From Mucilaginibacter geliditolerans (GTDB lineage Bacteria; Bacteroidota; Bacteroidia; Sphingobacteriales; Sphingobacteriaceae), in contig NZ_JACHBY010000013.1 in the NCBI RefSeq assembly GCF_014200495.1, positions 30,447 to 94,446 of the forward strand: DNA of 64,000 nucleotides, read 5' to 3'. How positions within the stretch are numbered: the first letter of the stretch is position 1; the number at the start of each line of letters is the position of its first letter. Below the pieces are notes generated by a model, which was given only the letters and a program-made list of their open reading frames with translations, had not been told where the DNA came from and did no database searches. The translations under genes and the position numbers were made by a program. Shown one piece after another: positions 36,297 to 45,650 of the stretch.

Positions 36297-37733
36297 ATGA
36301 AGCGTATAGTACTTCTTATTTTAATCTTTCTGAATTTTTCTACAAACATATTTGCGCAATTAATAACCTACAAAGCTCCGGTAGGCATGGCTTTAAATAA
36401 AGACTTTTCTGTTAAAGTAAGGCAGAAAGGTAAAGACTGGTACCCTCTTCCGACCTATTTGGCCAAAGTTGCCGGTGGTGTAGGGGCTGACGGCAAGATG
36501 CATAGCGAAAATACTTCATTTTGTTATTTCGACTTTTCAGGCGTAGTTGAAGTTGCGGTAACCTTTAATAAGGGAATAGTGAAAAATGCCCGGGTAAGGC
36601 CATTTTTAGGTGCCGATTCTGCAAAACTATCCGGCAATGTTATTTCATTCACATTAACGGGTCCACGAAATCTTTCTGTAGAAGTGAACGGTGATATTTT
36701 TCATAATCTGCAGCTATTTGCAAATGGCTTGGAAAATTATCACGTTAAGCCCAATGATACCAATGTAATATATTTCGGCCCCGGCATACACCAAATAGAT
36801 ACCGTAAATCTTACATCAAATAAAACTGTGTATATAGCCGGGGGAGCTGTGTTAAGGGGGAGCTTCAAAATAGATCATGCGAACAATGTAAAAATCATCG
36901 GGCATGGAATGATTGAGCATTCGCCAATGTCGGTGGAGATCAGCAATAGCAAAAACATCACGGTTGACGGGATAATTATGCTGAATCCAAAGCACTATAC
37001 AACAACCATAGGCCAATCAGATGGTATCACCGTAAAAAATATAAAATCTTTCAGCAGTGAGGGATGGGGTGATGGCATCGACATTTTTTGCAGTTCGCAC
37101 GTAACACTTGACAACTTGTTTATGCGAAACTCTGATGATTGCATAGCAATATACGGGCATCGCTGGAAATGGTTTGGTAACACAACGGACATAGCCATAT
37201 CAAATGCTATCCTTTGGGCCGATGTTGCTCATCCCATATTGATTGGCACACATGGTGACACAGTACATCCGGACACATTAGGCGGTATGAAGTTTGCTAA
37301 TATTGATATCCTGGAACAAAATGAAAATCAGATCGATTACCAGGGTTGCATCGCATTAAATGCAGGAGATAACAATTTGATCAGGAATATCCGCTTTGAA
37401 AATATCAGGATAGATGATTTCAAAAAAGGGCAGTTTGTAAATCTTCGCGTAATGTATAACCGGAAATATAACACATCCCCGGGCACGGGTATAGAAAATG
37501 TATATTTTAAAAATGTTACTTATACCGGCACACATGCTAACACTGCAATAATTTCGGGTTATAACGAGGATAGGAAAATACAGAACATCGTATTCGAAAA
37601 CTTGATTCTAAACGGAAAGGTAATTTCAGACACCATGCCGGATAAACCTGGCTTTTATAAAACTACTGATATGGCCAATATTTTTGAAGGCGAACATGTA
37701 GAAGGGCTTCGCTTTATTTCAACGGAAAAGTAA
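36297..37733 (+). CDS. Secreted GH28-like beta-helix glycosidase
   Basis: The 478-residue protein has a signal peptide (to about residue 21, NIFAQ), an N-terminal beta-sandwich (about 25-150) and a right-handed parallel beta-helix. GDGIDIF (about 259-265) and NSDDCIAIYGHRW (about 279-291) place Asp residues like those of GH28 polygalacturonases, and LIGTHGD follows where GH28 has its Gly-His-Gly. The usual NTDG is changed, so it may belong to GH28 broadly or to a related helix family such as GH49 or GH110. It is a single-gene unit under box promoter 1 and so a member of the PUL 2 regulon. An acidic sugar substrate is plausible. Confidence 0.75.
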   Translation: MKRIVLLILIFLNFSTNIFAQLITYKAPVGMALNKDFSVKVRQKGKDWYPLPTYLAKVAGGVGADGKMHSENTSFCYFDFSGVVEVAVTFNKGIVKNARVRPFLGADSAKLSGNVISFTLTGPRNLSVEVNGDIFHNLQLFANGLENYHVKPNDTNVIYFGPGIHQIDTVNLTSNKTVYIAGGAVLRGSFKIDHANNVKIIGHGMIEHSPMSVEISNSKNITVDGIIMLNPKHYTTTIGQSDGITVKNIKSFSSEGWGDGIDIFCSSHVTLDNLFMRNSDDCIAIYGHRWKWFGNTTDIAISNAILWADVAHPILIGTHGDTVHPDTLGGMKFANIDILEQNENQIDYQGCIALNAGDNNLIRNIRFENIRIDDFKKGQFVNLRVMYNRKYNTSPGTGIENVYFKNVTYTGTHANTAIISGYNEDRKIQNIVFENLILNGKVISDTMPDKPGFYKTTDMANIFEGEHVEGLRFISTEK

Positions 37734-37835
37734 AGCGTAATCAAAAAAAACAGGGATTACGGGAAAAGTAGCCAAACAGTTAACAGCGATATTATTTTGT
37801 GCTCCATCTTGTTTCAAATTTTGGTTCTGTCTAAA

Positions 37836-37894
37836 TCACCCTGTTGTTTGACCTATTAACCCCCTCTCTCCGATTACTCTTTACTATACTTTCG
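37836..37894 (+). promoter_or_regulatory. HTCS-type box and promoter, site 2 (GH97-ROK-LacI unit)
   Basis: The box at 37836-37867 contains ACCC, TGTTTGACC and TTAACCCCCTCT. TACTTTCG at 37887-37894 is the -7 element, 34 bp past the GACC core. Transcription starting near 37901 leaves the ATG at 38038 as the first good start. The remainder of 37734-38037 has only a 7-bp hairpin at 37736-37761. Confidence 0.75.
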
Positions 37895-38037
37895 CTATTT
37901 AATTATAACACTGCGCAAATGTAGCCTTGTCATTTTTTGGTATCATCTGATAATTTGAAGAGTTAACCAATAAGACGAGTCCGGTCCCCATTATTGCGTT
38001 CGTGGTGATAATTATAAACCTGTTAGTATTAATTAAT

Positions 38038-39936
38038 ATGTATAATAGAATAGTCCTGGTTGTATTTTTTTTACTTTTTTACAATAATGGAATAGCACAA
38101 ACAATGGTTTTCGACACTTTACGTGTGTATTCCCCCGATCACCGCCAATTAGTTAAATTTTATCAGAAAGAGGATTATGTCAAAAAAAGAATGATGTACT
38201 ACCAGGTATTTCACAACAATAAACCGGTGATACTTGAATCCCGTCTGGATATACAATTGGATAATAACCTATCTGAAAAAGCAATGGCACTAAAAGTTGA
38301 TAAACATGTAAGATGGTGCGAAAATCTGGTAGTTGACAAAGTGAGTTCACTAACAAAGGATACCGTATGGGTACCTGTAAATGGTGAACGGGCAAAAAAT
38401 CGCGACCATTACAATGAGTCGGACATTGAACTGGTAAAGGACGATAATGCTATTTACGTTATGCAGGTTCAAATACGCGCTTACAATGAGGGTATCGCCA
38501 TTCGTTATTTTTTTCCTGAAAATGTTAAAGGAACTTATTATAGCGTAACTGCTGAAAATACAACGTTTCACCTGCCCGCTGGTGTCGAAGCTTGGTTTGC
38601 AAACTGGGCACAGGGGCCATATTATAAACTTCCAATATCAAATTGGCCCGGTGAAAGCGAGCGCCCACTTACAGTGGAGTTAGCAGACAGTCTCTCTATA
38701 TGCCTTACTGAGGCAAGAATGGTGGATTATGCACGCACTAAATTTAAACTGGATACTGGCGCGCCAAACACTATTGTTACTGCGATGTATGACAGGGCCG
38801 ATCTGATCTCGCCGGTAGGTACGCCATGGCGGGTTATCATGATTGCAGATAAGCCCGGCGATTTAATTGAACATAATTATCTTATTCAAAATTTAAATGA
38901 TGCCAGTAAAATAACTGATACCGGATGGATAAAGCCGGGTAAAATTATGCGGGTAATGACGCAGACCACTGCCGCTGCTAAAGCCAATATTGATTTCGCG
39001 GTAAAACAAAACTTACAATATATACTGTTTGATTGGAAATGGTATGGGCCTGCATTTGATTTTGCCTCTGATGCCACAAAAGTTGCTATACCTGATTTTG
39101 ATTTGCCCGAAATAATTCGATATGGGAAAGAACGTAATATAGGAGTCTGGCTGTATGTTAATCAACAGGCCGCATTAGCTCAGTCCGACAGTCTTTTTGC
39201 AGTATATCACAAATGGGGTATAAAAGGCGTCAAAATTGGTTTTGTACAAGTTGGCTCACATAGATGGACCACCTGGCAGGAGAAGGTTATTCAACAAGCA
39301 GCAGACAATCATATTATGCTTAATATTCATGATGAGTGGCGGCCTACGGGTGAGCAACGGACATGGCCCAATCTCCTGACCGCGGAAGGTGTCCGCGGGA
39401 ATGAAGAAATGCCCGATGCGACGCATAACACAATACTGCCATTTACCAGGTTTATTGCAGGTGCTGCAGACTATACTATTTGCTATTTTGATAAGCGAAT
39501 TAAAACCACTCATGCTCATCAGCTGGCGCTGGCTGCTATTTATTATAGCCCATTGCAAACCCTTTTTTGGTATGATAAGCCATCCGATTATCACAACGAA
39601 CCAGAGCTGGAGTTCTGGAATAAGATCCCCACAACATGGGATGAAACAAAAGTTATACAAGGCGAACCAGGTAAATTTATAACAACTGCCCGGCGAAGAG
39701 GGCAAGACTGGTTTGTAGGAACCATTACCAACAACGATGCGCGTACGTTGACTTTCACGCTTAACTTTTTAGATAAAGGCAGGCAATATGTAGCGAAAAT
39801 ATTTGATGACGATACTTCGGCAGCAGGTATGGCACAAGTGAAAATTGAAAGTAAAACCGTTACTGCAAATAGCTTAATTAAAGTCAATCTGAAACCATCG
39901 GGAGGGCAGGCTATTTATATAACGCCAAAAGATTAG
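38038..39936 (+). CDS. Glycoside hydrolase family 97, inverting-type (alpha-glucosidase-like)
   Basis: The 632-residue protein has a signal peptide (MYNRIVLVVFFLLFYNNGIAQ), a GH97 N-terminal sandwich (about 22-270), a TIM barrel (QYILFDWKWYG, then IGVWLYVNQ) and a C-terminal beta domain. The frame opens earlier at a GTG (38002), but the ATG at 38038 gives a proper signal sequence. Retaining GH97 alpha-galactosidases carry a nucleophile Asp in a K-x-D motif. Here the position is Gly401 (KGVKIGFVQ), and acidic residues Glu433 (HDEWRPTG) and Glu450 (TAEGVRGNE) are kept, which fits the inverting, SusB-like branch. The assignment of residues is by pattern. First gene of a unit with ROK and LacI genes. 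Confidence 0.85.
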   Translation: MYNRIVLVVFFLLFYNNGIAQTMVFDTLRVYSPDHRQLVKFYQKEDYVKKRMMYYQVFHNNKPVILESRLDIQLDNNLSEKAMALKVDKHVRWCENLVVDKVSSLTKDTVWVPVNGERAKNRDHYNESDIELVKDDNAIYVMQVQIRAYNEGIAIRYFFPENVKGTYYSVTAENTTFHLPAGVEAWFANWAQGPYYKLPISNWPGESERPLTVELADSLSICLTEARMVDYARTKFKLDTGAPNTIVTAMYDRADLISPVGTPWRVIMIADKPGDLIEHNYLIQNLNDASKITDTGWIKPGKIMRVMTQTTAAAKANIDFAVKQNLQYILFDWKWYGPAFDFASDATKVAIPDFDLPEIIRYGKERNIGVWLYVNQQAALAQSDSLFAVYHKWGIKGVKIGFVQVGSHRWTTWQEKVIQQAADNHIMLNIHDEWRPTGEQRTWPNLLTAEGVRGNEEMPDATHNTILPFTRFIAGAADYTICYFDKRIKTTHAHQLALAAIYYSPLQTLFWYDKPSDYHNEPELEFWNKIPTTWDETKVIQGEPGKFITTARRRGQDWFVGTITNNDARTLTFTLNFLDKGRQYVAKIFDDDTSAAGMAQVKIESKTVTANSLIKVNLKPSGGQAIYITPKD

Positions 39937-39964
39937 ATCAACAAAAAATACTATTATAACATAT

Positions 39965-40867
39965 ATGCAAATAAATGAAGCATCACCAACATATATTTTA
40001 ACTACTGATATCGGCGGTACACATATCACCTCAGCTATATGTAACCTGGAGCTAAAAATGATTATCCCGGAGAGTTTAATCAGAGTTGAAGTATTTAGTA
40101 AAGATACAGCGGATCACATATTTGCTGCATGGAATATGGCATTCCGGCATTCTGTTGCTAATTCTCCCGGTGCTGTTATGGGCATGGGAGTGGCGATGCC
40201 CGGTCCGTTTGATTATGAAAACGGGATTAGTTATATAAAGGGTTTGGATAAATACGAAAGTATTTACGGCTTAAATATAAAAAAGCAATTTGCCGAAAGC
40301 CTTAATTTAAATAGCTTAAACATTAGGTTCAGAAACGATGCCGAATCAACCATTGCAGGCGAAATTATAGCAGGCGCAGGTCAAAAATACAACGATGTTG
40401 TTGGTATTACACTTGGCACAGGCTTTGGATCTGCTTTTAGTAAAAACAAAATAACCAGGGATATTAATTGGGGAAGCGATAAATATAAAAATTCAATTGC
40501 CGATGATTATTTTTCTACCAGGTGGTTTCTGACCCGTTACCATGAGCTGAGCGAAAGCTTTATTCCGGGAGTGAAGGAATTGGCAATTTTGGCAGAGAAT
40601 GATGGAAATGCCATAAAGGTATTTAATGAGTTTGCCGTTGAACTAAATGCATTTTTGAAACAAAAGCTGCCCGTTTTTTCGCCGCAGGCATTAGTTATAT
40701 GCGGAAATATTGCAAAGGCCAATCACCTTTTCCTCCCATACCTGAAGGAAAACCTTAGCCCGGTAATTGTCGAACTGGGGCAATTGGGTGAGCACGCTTC
40801 GCTTTTGGGTGCCGCATCTTTATTTGAAACCCCATTTAATGTTGTCGTGAATACGTCTGTAAATTAA
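39965..40867 (+). CDS. ROK-family sugar kinase-like protein
   Basis: The 300-residue protein has the ATP-binding start TTDIGGTHITSAIC and the ROK core NDAESTIAGEIIAGAG with TLGTGFGSAF. The cysteine cluster CxCGxxGCxE that binds zinc in most ROK kinases is absent; the corresponding region has no cysteine at all. Substrate may be glucose, another hexose or an amino sugar released in the cytoplasm. It lies 28 bp after GH97 and 70 bp before the LacI gene. Confidence 0.8.
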   Translation: MQINEASPTYILTTDIGGTHITSAICNLELKMIIPESLIRVEVFSKDTADHIFAAWNMAFRHSVANSPGAVMGMGVAMPGPFDYENGISYIKGLDKYESIYGLNIKKQFAESLNLNSLNIRFRNDAESTIAGEIIAGAGQKYNDVVGITLGTGFGSAFSKNKITRDINWGSDKYKNSIADDYFSTRWFLTRYHELSESFIPGVKELAILAENDGNAIKVFNEFAVELNAFLKQKLPVFSPQALVICGNIAKANHLFLPYLKENLSPVIVELGQLGEHASLLGAASLFETPFNVVVNTSVN

Positions 40868-40937
40868 ATTATTATGAGCGATTTGATGTAATGTTTTTAA
40901 GCTACCCAGCTCCTAAGCCTTTTTTAGTCTTTCATTA

Positions 40938-41972
40938 ATGAAGAAAAAAATTACCATAGATGATATTGCCCGTGCGTTGAATGTGTCAAAAACGGCTGTG
41001 TCTTTTGCGATAAACGGAAAAGCCCGTGAAAAGCTGATCAGTGTTGAGTTGGAAAATAGAATCATGAGCTATATAGAAGAGGTAGGTTATCGGCCCAATC
41101 ATTTTGCTCAGGGTTTGCGGACCGGTAAAACTAAAATGATTGCCATGATGGTTGAGGATATCTCAGATCCGTTTTTTTCCGCCATCGCGCGCCTGATGGA
41201 GGAAGCCGCCTACAAAAGAGGATATAAGATTTTATATAGCAGTACCGAGAACGATCATCAAAAAACAAGGGATTTGATTGATGCATATCGGGGGATGCAG
41301 GTTGATGGTTACATCATCGCCCCGCCTTTAGGCATTGAAAATGAGTTAAAGGGATTAACCGATGACGGTTATACGGTGGTCCTCTTTGACCGTACCTTAC
41401 CTGGCATTGAATTAAATAGCGTTGTGGTGGATAATTACACAAGCAGTTATTCAGCCGTAAAATATTTATTAAATAATGGGTATGAAAATATAGCCATGAT
41501 TACCTTATTATCTGAGCAGGTACAGATGGCAGAAAGACGGTCCGGTTACTTGTCTGCTGTGACCGGGGCGGGTAGGCCTTATCTGCTCAAAAGGATAGCA
41601 TATCACGATCAGCAGGAGCATGCCATTTTTGAAATAGAGGAATTTTTAAAAGCGAATCAGCAAATAGATGCTGTTTTTTTTGCAACAAACTATATTGCAG
41701 ACAGTGGCCTTGAGGCCATCAGAAATCTAATGCTGCAAATACCTGATGATATTGCCGTGATCGTATTTGATGATGATAACTTTTACCGTTTGCATACACC
41801 CTCCATAACAGCAATAGCCCAGCCAATCAAGGAAATTTCGGAACAGGTTATCAATATGATCTTAAAGCTATTGGCCAGCCCCATGCCGGCCAGATCTGTC
41901 AACTCTATTGTTCTACCCACAAAATTAATGATCAGAAACTCTACTTTGCCCAAAGTATCCAATAAGAACTAG
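40938..41972 (+). CDS. LacI-family transcriptional regulator
   Basis: The 344-residue protein has a LacI HTH (ITIDDIARALNVSKTAVSFAINGKAREKL, shown in part) and hinge at 1-60 and a periplasmic-binding-protein-like sensor domain (about 62-335, with MVEDISDPFFSAIARLME and VDGYIIAPP). It likely senses a mono- or disaccharide derived from the PUL 2 glycan. Possible targets include the palindromes TGCAAACGTTTGCA at 11089 and its partner, which belong to PUL 1, but no such palindrome was seen in PUL 2. Its TAG stop lies in the first bases of the inverted-repeat element at 41969. Confidence 0.9.
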   Translation: MKKKITIDDIARALNVSKTAVSFAINGKAREKLISVELENRIMSYIEEVGYRPNHFAQGLRTGKTKMIAMMVEDISDPFFSAIARLMEEAAYKRGYKILYSSTENDHQKTRDLIDAYRGMQVDGYIIAPPLGIENELKGLTDDGYTVVLFDRTLPGIELNSVVVDNYTSSYSAVKYLLNNGYENIAMITLLSEQVQMAERRSGYLSAVTGAGRPYLLKRIAYHDQQEHAIFEIEEFLKANQQIDAVFFATNYIADSGLEAIRNLMLQIPDDIAVIVFDDDNFYRLHTPSITAIAQPIKEISEQVINMILKLLASPMPARSVNSIVLPTKLMIRNSTLPKVSNKN

Positions 41973-42087
41973 TGTCGTGTCAACAGTCTTTCGTCGTAAG
42001 TCTAAAGCCAGATTTCGTTCTTTTGGGACTGTGACTTTTGACTTTAGGCTCACGACTAGCGACATTTTATGATTGACGCGACACTAG
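41969..42087. mobile_element. MITE-like inverted-repeat element, 119 bp
   Basis: Ends 41969-41983 (CTAGTGTCGTGTCAA) and 42073-42087 are inverted repeats with one mismatch. A second imperfect arm pair inside (GTCGTAAGTCTAAAG near 41992 against CTTTAGGCTCACGAC near 42041-42056) makes one long hairpin. CTAG at both ends could be a target duplication. The element provides the stop codon of the LacI gene, which suggests insertion at its 3' end. Function as a strong bidirectional terminator is the alternative. The remaining intergenic sequence 42088-42306 shows no gene. Confidence 0.55.
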
Positions 42088-42306
42088 CATCATGTTTTTG
42101 TTCTATGATCTTTGATTTAACTGTATTATCAACACTAAATACTTGTTCATAAACTTGTTTGAAAAAATAAACATTATCTTTAATACACTTCAGATAAACT
42201 GTTTATCAATAAGTTTTCTATGCCTCAGATAATTAATTTTTCAGCCACTTGCATCTTACGCCGTTCAACTGCGTGTTTTTATTTAAATCGGCCTTTTTTC
42301 GCATTT

Positions 42307-42366
42307 ATACCCCTCTTGTTTGACCCAATAACCACCCTCTGAATTTGTTTGAGCCCTATACTTTAG
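42307..42366 (+). promoter_or_regulatory. HTCS-type box and promoter, site 3 (SusC/D operon)
   Basis: The box at 42307-42340 contains ACCCC, TTGTTTGACC and ATAACCACCCTCT. TACTTTAG at 42359-42366 is 34 bp past the GACC core. An ATG at 42464 follows after 98 bp, whereas the earlier frame start at 42392 would leave a leader of only about 20 bases. Confidence 0.78.
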
Positions 42367-42463
42367 TGACTGGATAATTAGAAATTGATGATTGCGTGTC
42401 CATTCGCATAAATCTATAAATCCATTTAGTAACCAATTATTTATTATTAACCTATTTCAAATT

Positions 42464-45400
42464 ATGGAAAATTTTACTTTTCAGTCCCGCTATAATATTG
42501 CGGCGATTTTTCTTTTTTTGTCCTTATTGTTTAGTTTGAATTCAATGGCCCAGACGACTGAGATAAGGGGCAAAATCATTGACAAAAAAACAAATGAAGA
42601 TCTTATTGGTGTCACCATAAAAATTAAAGGCACAACAGTAGCAACTACTTCAGATATGGTTGGAGAGTTCAAAATTAAAGCGGCCAAAGGCGATGTACTG
42701 CAAATAAGTTATATTGGTTACGATCCGCAAGAAATCGTTGCCGATCCAACTAAAGAAGTAACTGTTACATTGTCACCTAAAAGCAGTAACCTCGATGAGG
42801 TGGTTGTAGTTGGTTATGGAACGCAAAAGAAAGCCACGGTAACCGGTGCAATAGAAACAGTAGGCAGCCAGGCATTTGCAAGTAGGGCAGTAACAGACCC
42901 ATTGTTGGCTTTACAGGGTGAAACCCCCGGTTTATTGGTGACCAGAACCTCATCCCGACCGGGTAACGAGGGAATTAGCTTACAAATCCGCGGGGCAACT
43001 TCCGTAAATGGTGGTTCACCATTAATTGTGATCGATGGCGTACCTGCTTCAACAAGCAACGCGTTGACTACGATGAACCCGGATGATATCGAATCAGTGA
43101 CTGTGTTAAAGGATGCCACAGCCGCGATATACGGTGCCCGATCTGCAAATGGCGTGATATTGGTGACCACTAAAAGAGGTAAAGGCAAAATCCATTTGGA
43201 CTATACGGCCAATGTACGTATGAATACCATTGGTATCAGAACGCCGGTGCCCAGTGAACAGCAATACGCCACATTTTGGATAGATGCCAATCAGCAGGAG
43301 ACCGTACCTGATTACTGGGGATGGGGATCGCTGGCTAACCTTGAAAAAATGCAACAGGGTGTACAGGGAATCTATTCAACCGTATACTGGGGTGATATTT
43401 TTATCGGACAGGCAAACAGGATTGACGAGTTATTTGCAACACGTCCATCCAACCAGCAAACGATGAGTATTTCCGGATCTGATGACAAAACGGCTTACCG
43501 CCTATCACTGGGTTATGCCAATAACCAGGGAAACCTGGCAACAGCCTATGACGGACAAAAACAATATAATTTAAGGTTAAACTATGATTATAAGGTAACA
43601 GATTGGTTTAAAGTGCAATCCAGCGTAACTTATCAGAAAGATCAAACTTCCGGCCCTTCAAGCGGTTTGGGTTTTGACCTTGCTGCGGAAGATCCACCGT
43701 TTTTTCCTGCGAAAAATCCATATGGTGAATGGTATGCAAATTTTGGGAATGCCGGAAACCGCAACTCGGTAGCCAGTACGACAGATGGCGGCAGGAATAT
43801 CAGTGGAAATGAATTGATACGTGCGGATTTGAAAGCTGACCTGGAATTGACCAAAGATCTTGAATTGGAAGGTTCTGCATCAATTCAATCCAACCAATAC
43901 TCAAACACTACCTATAATCTTACTGTCCCACAGTATGAATGGGACGGAACCTTAGCTCCTTCAGCACTGAATCCACAATCAAATATCAGTGAAGCATCCA
44001 ATAATAATTACTATCAGAACTATGGCGTGTTGCTGCGCTATAATAAGTCTTTCGGTAATCATCATATTACAGCAGTAGGAGGTATGACCGCTGAAAAGAA
44101 CGAATACAAGGGCCTGAGTGCCAATCGTACCGGAATAACAAGCGACGGTGTATATGATCTTAATGCTGCACCTACTACCCTTGAAACCAACGCTGGTGGT
44201 GCTAACGATTGGGGATTTTTATCATACCTGGCCAGGCTAAATTATTCTTATAAGGATAAATATCTGGTGGAATTACAAGGCAGACGTGACGGGTCATCAT
44301 ATTTTGCACCCGGTTACCAGTATTCTAACTTCGGGGCAGCCTCAGTAGGATGGGTAGCAACAAATGAAGACTTCTTTAAAAATCTTGATCTAACCTGGCT
44401 GAACAACCTGAAACTGCGTGGCAGTTACGGTGTAACTGGTAACAATTCTGGAATTCCATTATACGGTTTTCTTTCTACCATTAACCAGGGCTCGCAAATT
44501 TTTGGCAGTGTAGCAGCCAATCAGCCAACTGCCTATTTAAGCGGTATAACTACGAATGATCGTACCTGGGAGCGCGTAAAACAGGAAAATATTGGTATCG
44601 ACCTTGGATTTCTTAATAATCGCCTTACTTCCTCTTTTGACTACTACAAAAAACAGAATGATGGAATGTTGATCAATGTTAATTACCCTTCTGTATTGGG
44701 TGGTACAGCCCCTTTCACCAACAGTGGCATTTTGCATACGCAAGGTTGGGAATTCCAGGTGGCCTGGAAAGACAAAGTTGGCGAAGTCAATTATAATATA
44801 GGATTTAATGTGGGTAACAGCACAAATAAATTAATCAAACTATATGGCCAAAGCACAATTGCTGCCGGTGAAAATGGCGCTTTAGAGGGTTATCCGCTTA
44901 ATTCCTGGTTTATGTATAAAACAGATGGTTATTTTCAAAACCAGGCCCAGGTAAATGCCTATTATGCCCTGTATGGTGGTAAAGGAGAAATACCTTCTCA
45001 AACCGATCCTACTGTAGCATTACGGCCGGGCGATACCAGGAAGGTGGATCTGGATGGTAATGGCATTATCAGTGCCGTTGGCAGTAACGGGAGTTCAGGT
45101 GATTTAAAATATATGGGCGATGCCGCCCCGCATTACCAGTTCGGTTTAAATCTTGGTGCTTCATGGAAAAACTTCGATATAAGCTCATTTTTCCAGGGGG
45201 TAGGTTTACAGCATCTTGAACGTACAGGAACTTTGGAATACCCGTTTTACGCAGTCTACCTCAATTCCGATATTTCTTATCTGGGAAAAACCTGGACACC
45301 GCAAAATCCGAACGCTGAGTTTCCGCGATTAACCGTTTACGGTGCGCGTGCACAATGGGATTATTTACATAATGACTTTATGTTGCAAAATAACCGGTAT

Positions 45401-45616
45401 ATCAGGCTTAAATCTTTAATTATAGGCTATACACTTCCTAAAGAGTGGTTTTCTAAATTAAATATTGCTAAGGTGAGGGTATATTTTTCAGGGGCCGATC
45501 TGTTTGAATTTAGCTCAATTAAAGATGGTTTCGATCCGGAGCAGGGCGCGACCTCACAGAACGATGGCTATCCGTTCATGAGAACATGGTCATTTGGCGT
45601 GAACGTGACTTTCTAA
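42464..45616 (+). CDS. SusC/RagA TonB-linked outer-membrane transporter (HTCS-controlled type)
   Basis: This 1050-residue transporter has a signal peptide (to about residue 30, NSMAQ), then a carboxypeptidase-regulatory-like domain (about 33-115, IRGKIIDKKTNEDLIGVTI), the SusC signature VVVGYGTQKKATVTGAIE, a plug and a beta-barrel. It has no STN domain, unlike the SusC of PUL 1, so it does not signal to a FecR, in keeping with HTCS control. The frame extends upstream to 42392, but the ATG at 42464 precedes a normal signal peptide and suits the promoter at 42359. It leads SusD, a surface glycan-binding lipoprotein and a lyase. Confidence 0.93.
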   Translation: MENFTFQSRYNIAAIFLFLSLLFSLNSMAQTTEIRGKIIDKKTNEDLIGVTIKIKGTTVATTSDMVGEFKIKAAKGDVLQISYIGYDPQEIVADPTKEVTVTLSPKSSNLDEVVVVGYGTQKKATVTGAIETVGSQAFASRAVTDPLLALQGETPGLLVTRTSSRPGNEGISLQIRGATSVNGGSPLIVIDGVPASTSNALTTMNPDDIESVTVLKDATAAIYGARSANGVILVTTKRGKGKIHLDYTANVRMNTIGIRTPVPSEQQYATFWIDANQQETVPDYWGWGSLANLEKMQQGVQGIYSTVYWGDIFIGQANRIDELFATRPSNQQTMSISGSDDKTAYRLSLGYANNQGNLATAYDGQKQYNLRLNYDYKVTDWFKVQSSVTYQKDQTSGPSSGLGFDLAAEDPPFFPAKNPYGEWYANFGNAGNRNSVASTTDGGRNISGNELIRADLKADLELTKDLELEGSASIQSNQYSNTTYNLTVPQYEWDGTLAPSALNPQSNISEASNNNYYQNYGVLLRYNKSFGNHHITAVGGMTAEKNEYKGLSANRTGITSDGVYDLNAAPTTLETNAGGANDWGFLSYLARLNYSYKDKYLVELQGRRDGSSYFAPGYQYSNFGAASVGWVATNEDFFKNLDLTWLNNLKLRGSYGVTGNNSGIPLYGFLSTINQGSQIFGSVAANQPTAYLSGITTNDRTWERVKQENIGIDLGFLNNRLTSSFDYYKKQNDGMLINVNYPSVLGGTAPFTNSGILHTQGWEFQVAWKDKVGEVNYNIGFNVGNSTNKLIKLYGQSTIAAGENGALEGYPLNSWFMYKTDGYFQNQAQVNAYYALYGGKGEIPSQTDPTVALRPGDTRKVDLDGNGIISAVGSNGSSGDLKYMGDAAPHYQFGLNLGASWKNFDISSFFQGVGLQHLERTGTLEYPFYAVYLNSDISYLGKTWTPQNPNAEFPRLTVYGARAQWDYLHNDFMLQNNRYIRLKSLIIGYTLPKEWFSKLNIAKVRVYFSGADLFEFSSIKDGFDPEQGATSQNDGYPFMRTWSFGVNVTF

Positions 45617-45650
45617 CTTATTTATTATTGATCAGTTAACGATAACCGAT

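Noticed and set aside
38002..38037. GTG start for GH97
   Set aside because: Adds 12 residues before a normal signal peptide; the ATG at 38038 is better.
39256..39705. 149-codon minus-strand frame inside GH97
   Set aside because: Lies wholly inside a well-supported enzyme gene and has no recognisable domain.
42392..42463. Upstream extension of the PUL 2 SusC gene
   Set aside because: Would put 24 residues before a complete signal peptide and leave almost no leader after the promoter at 42359-42366.
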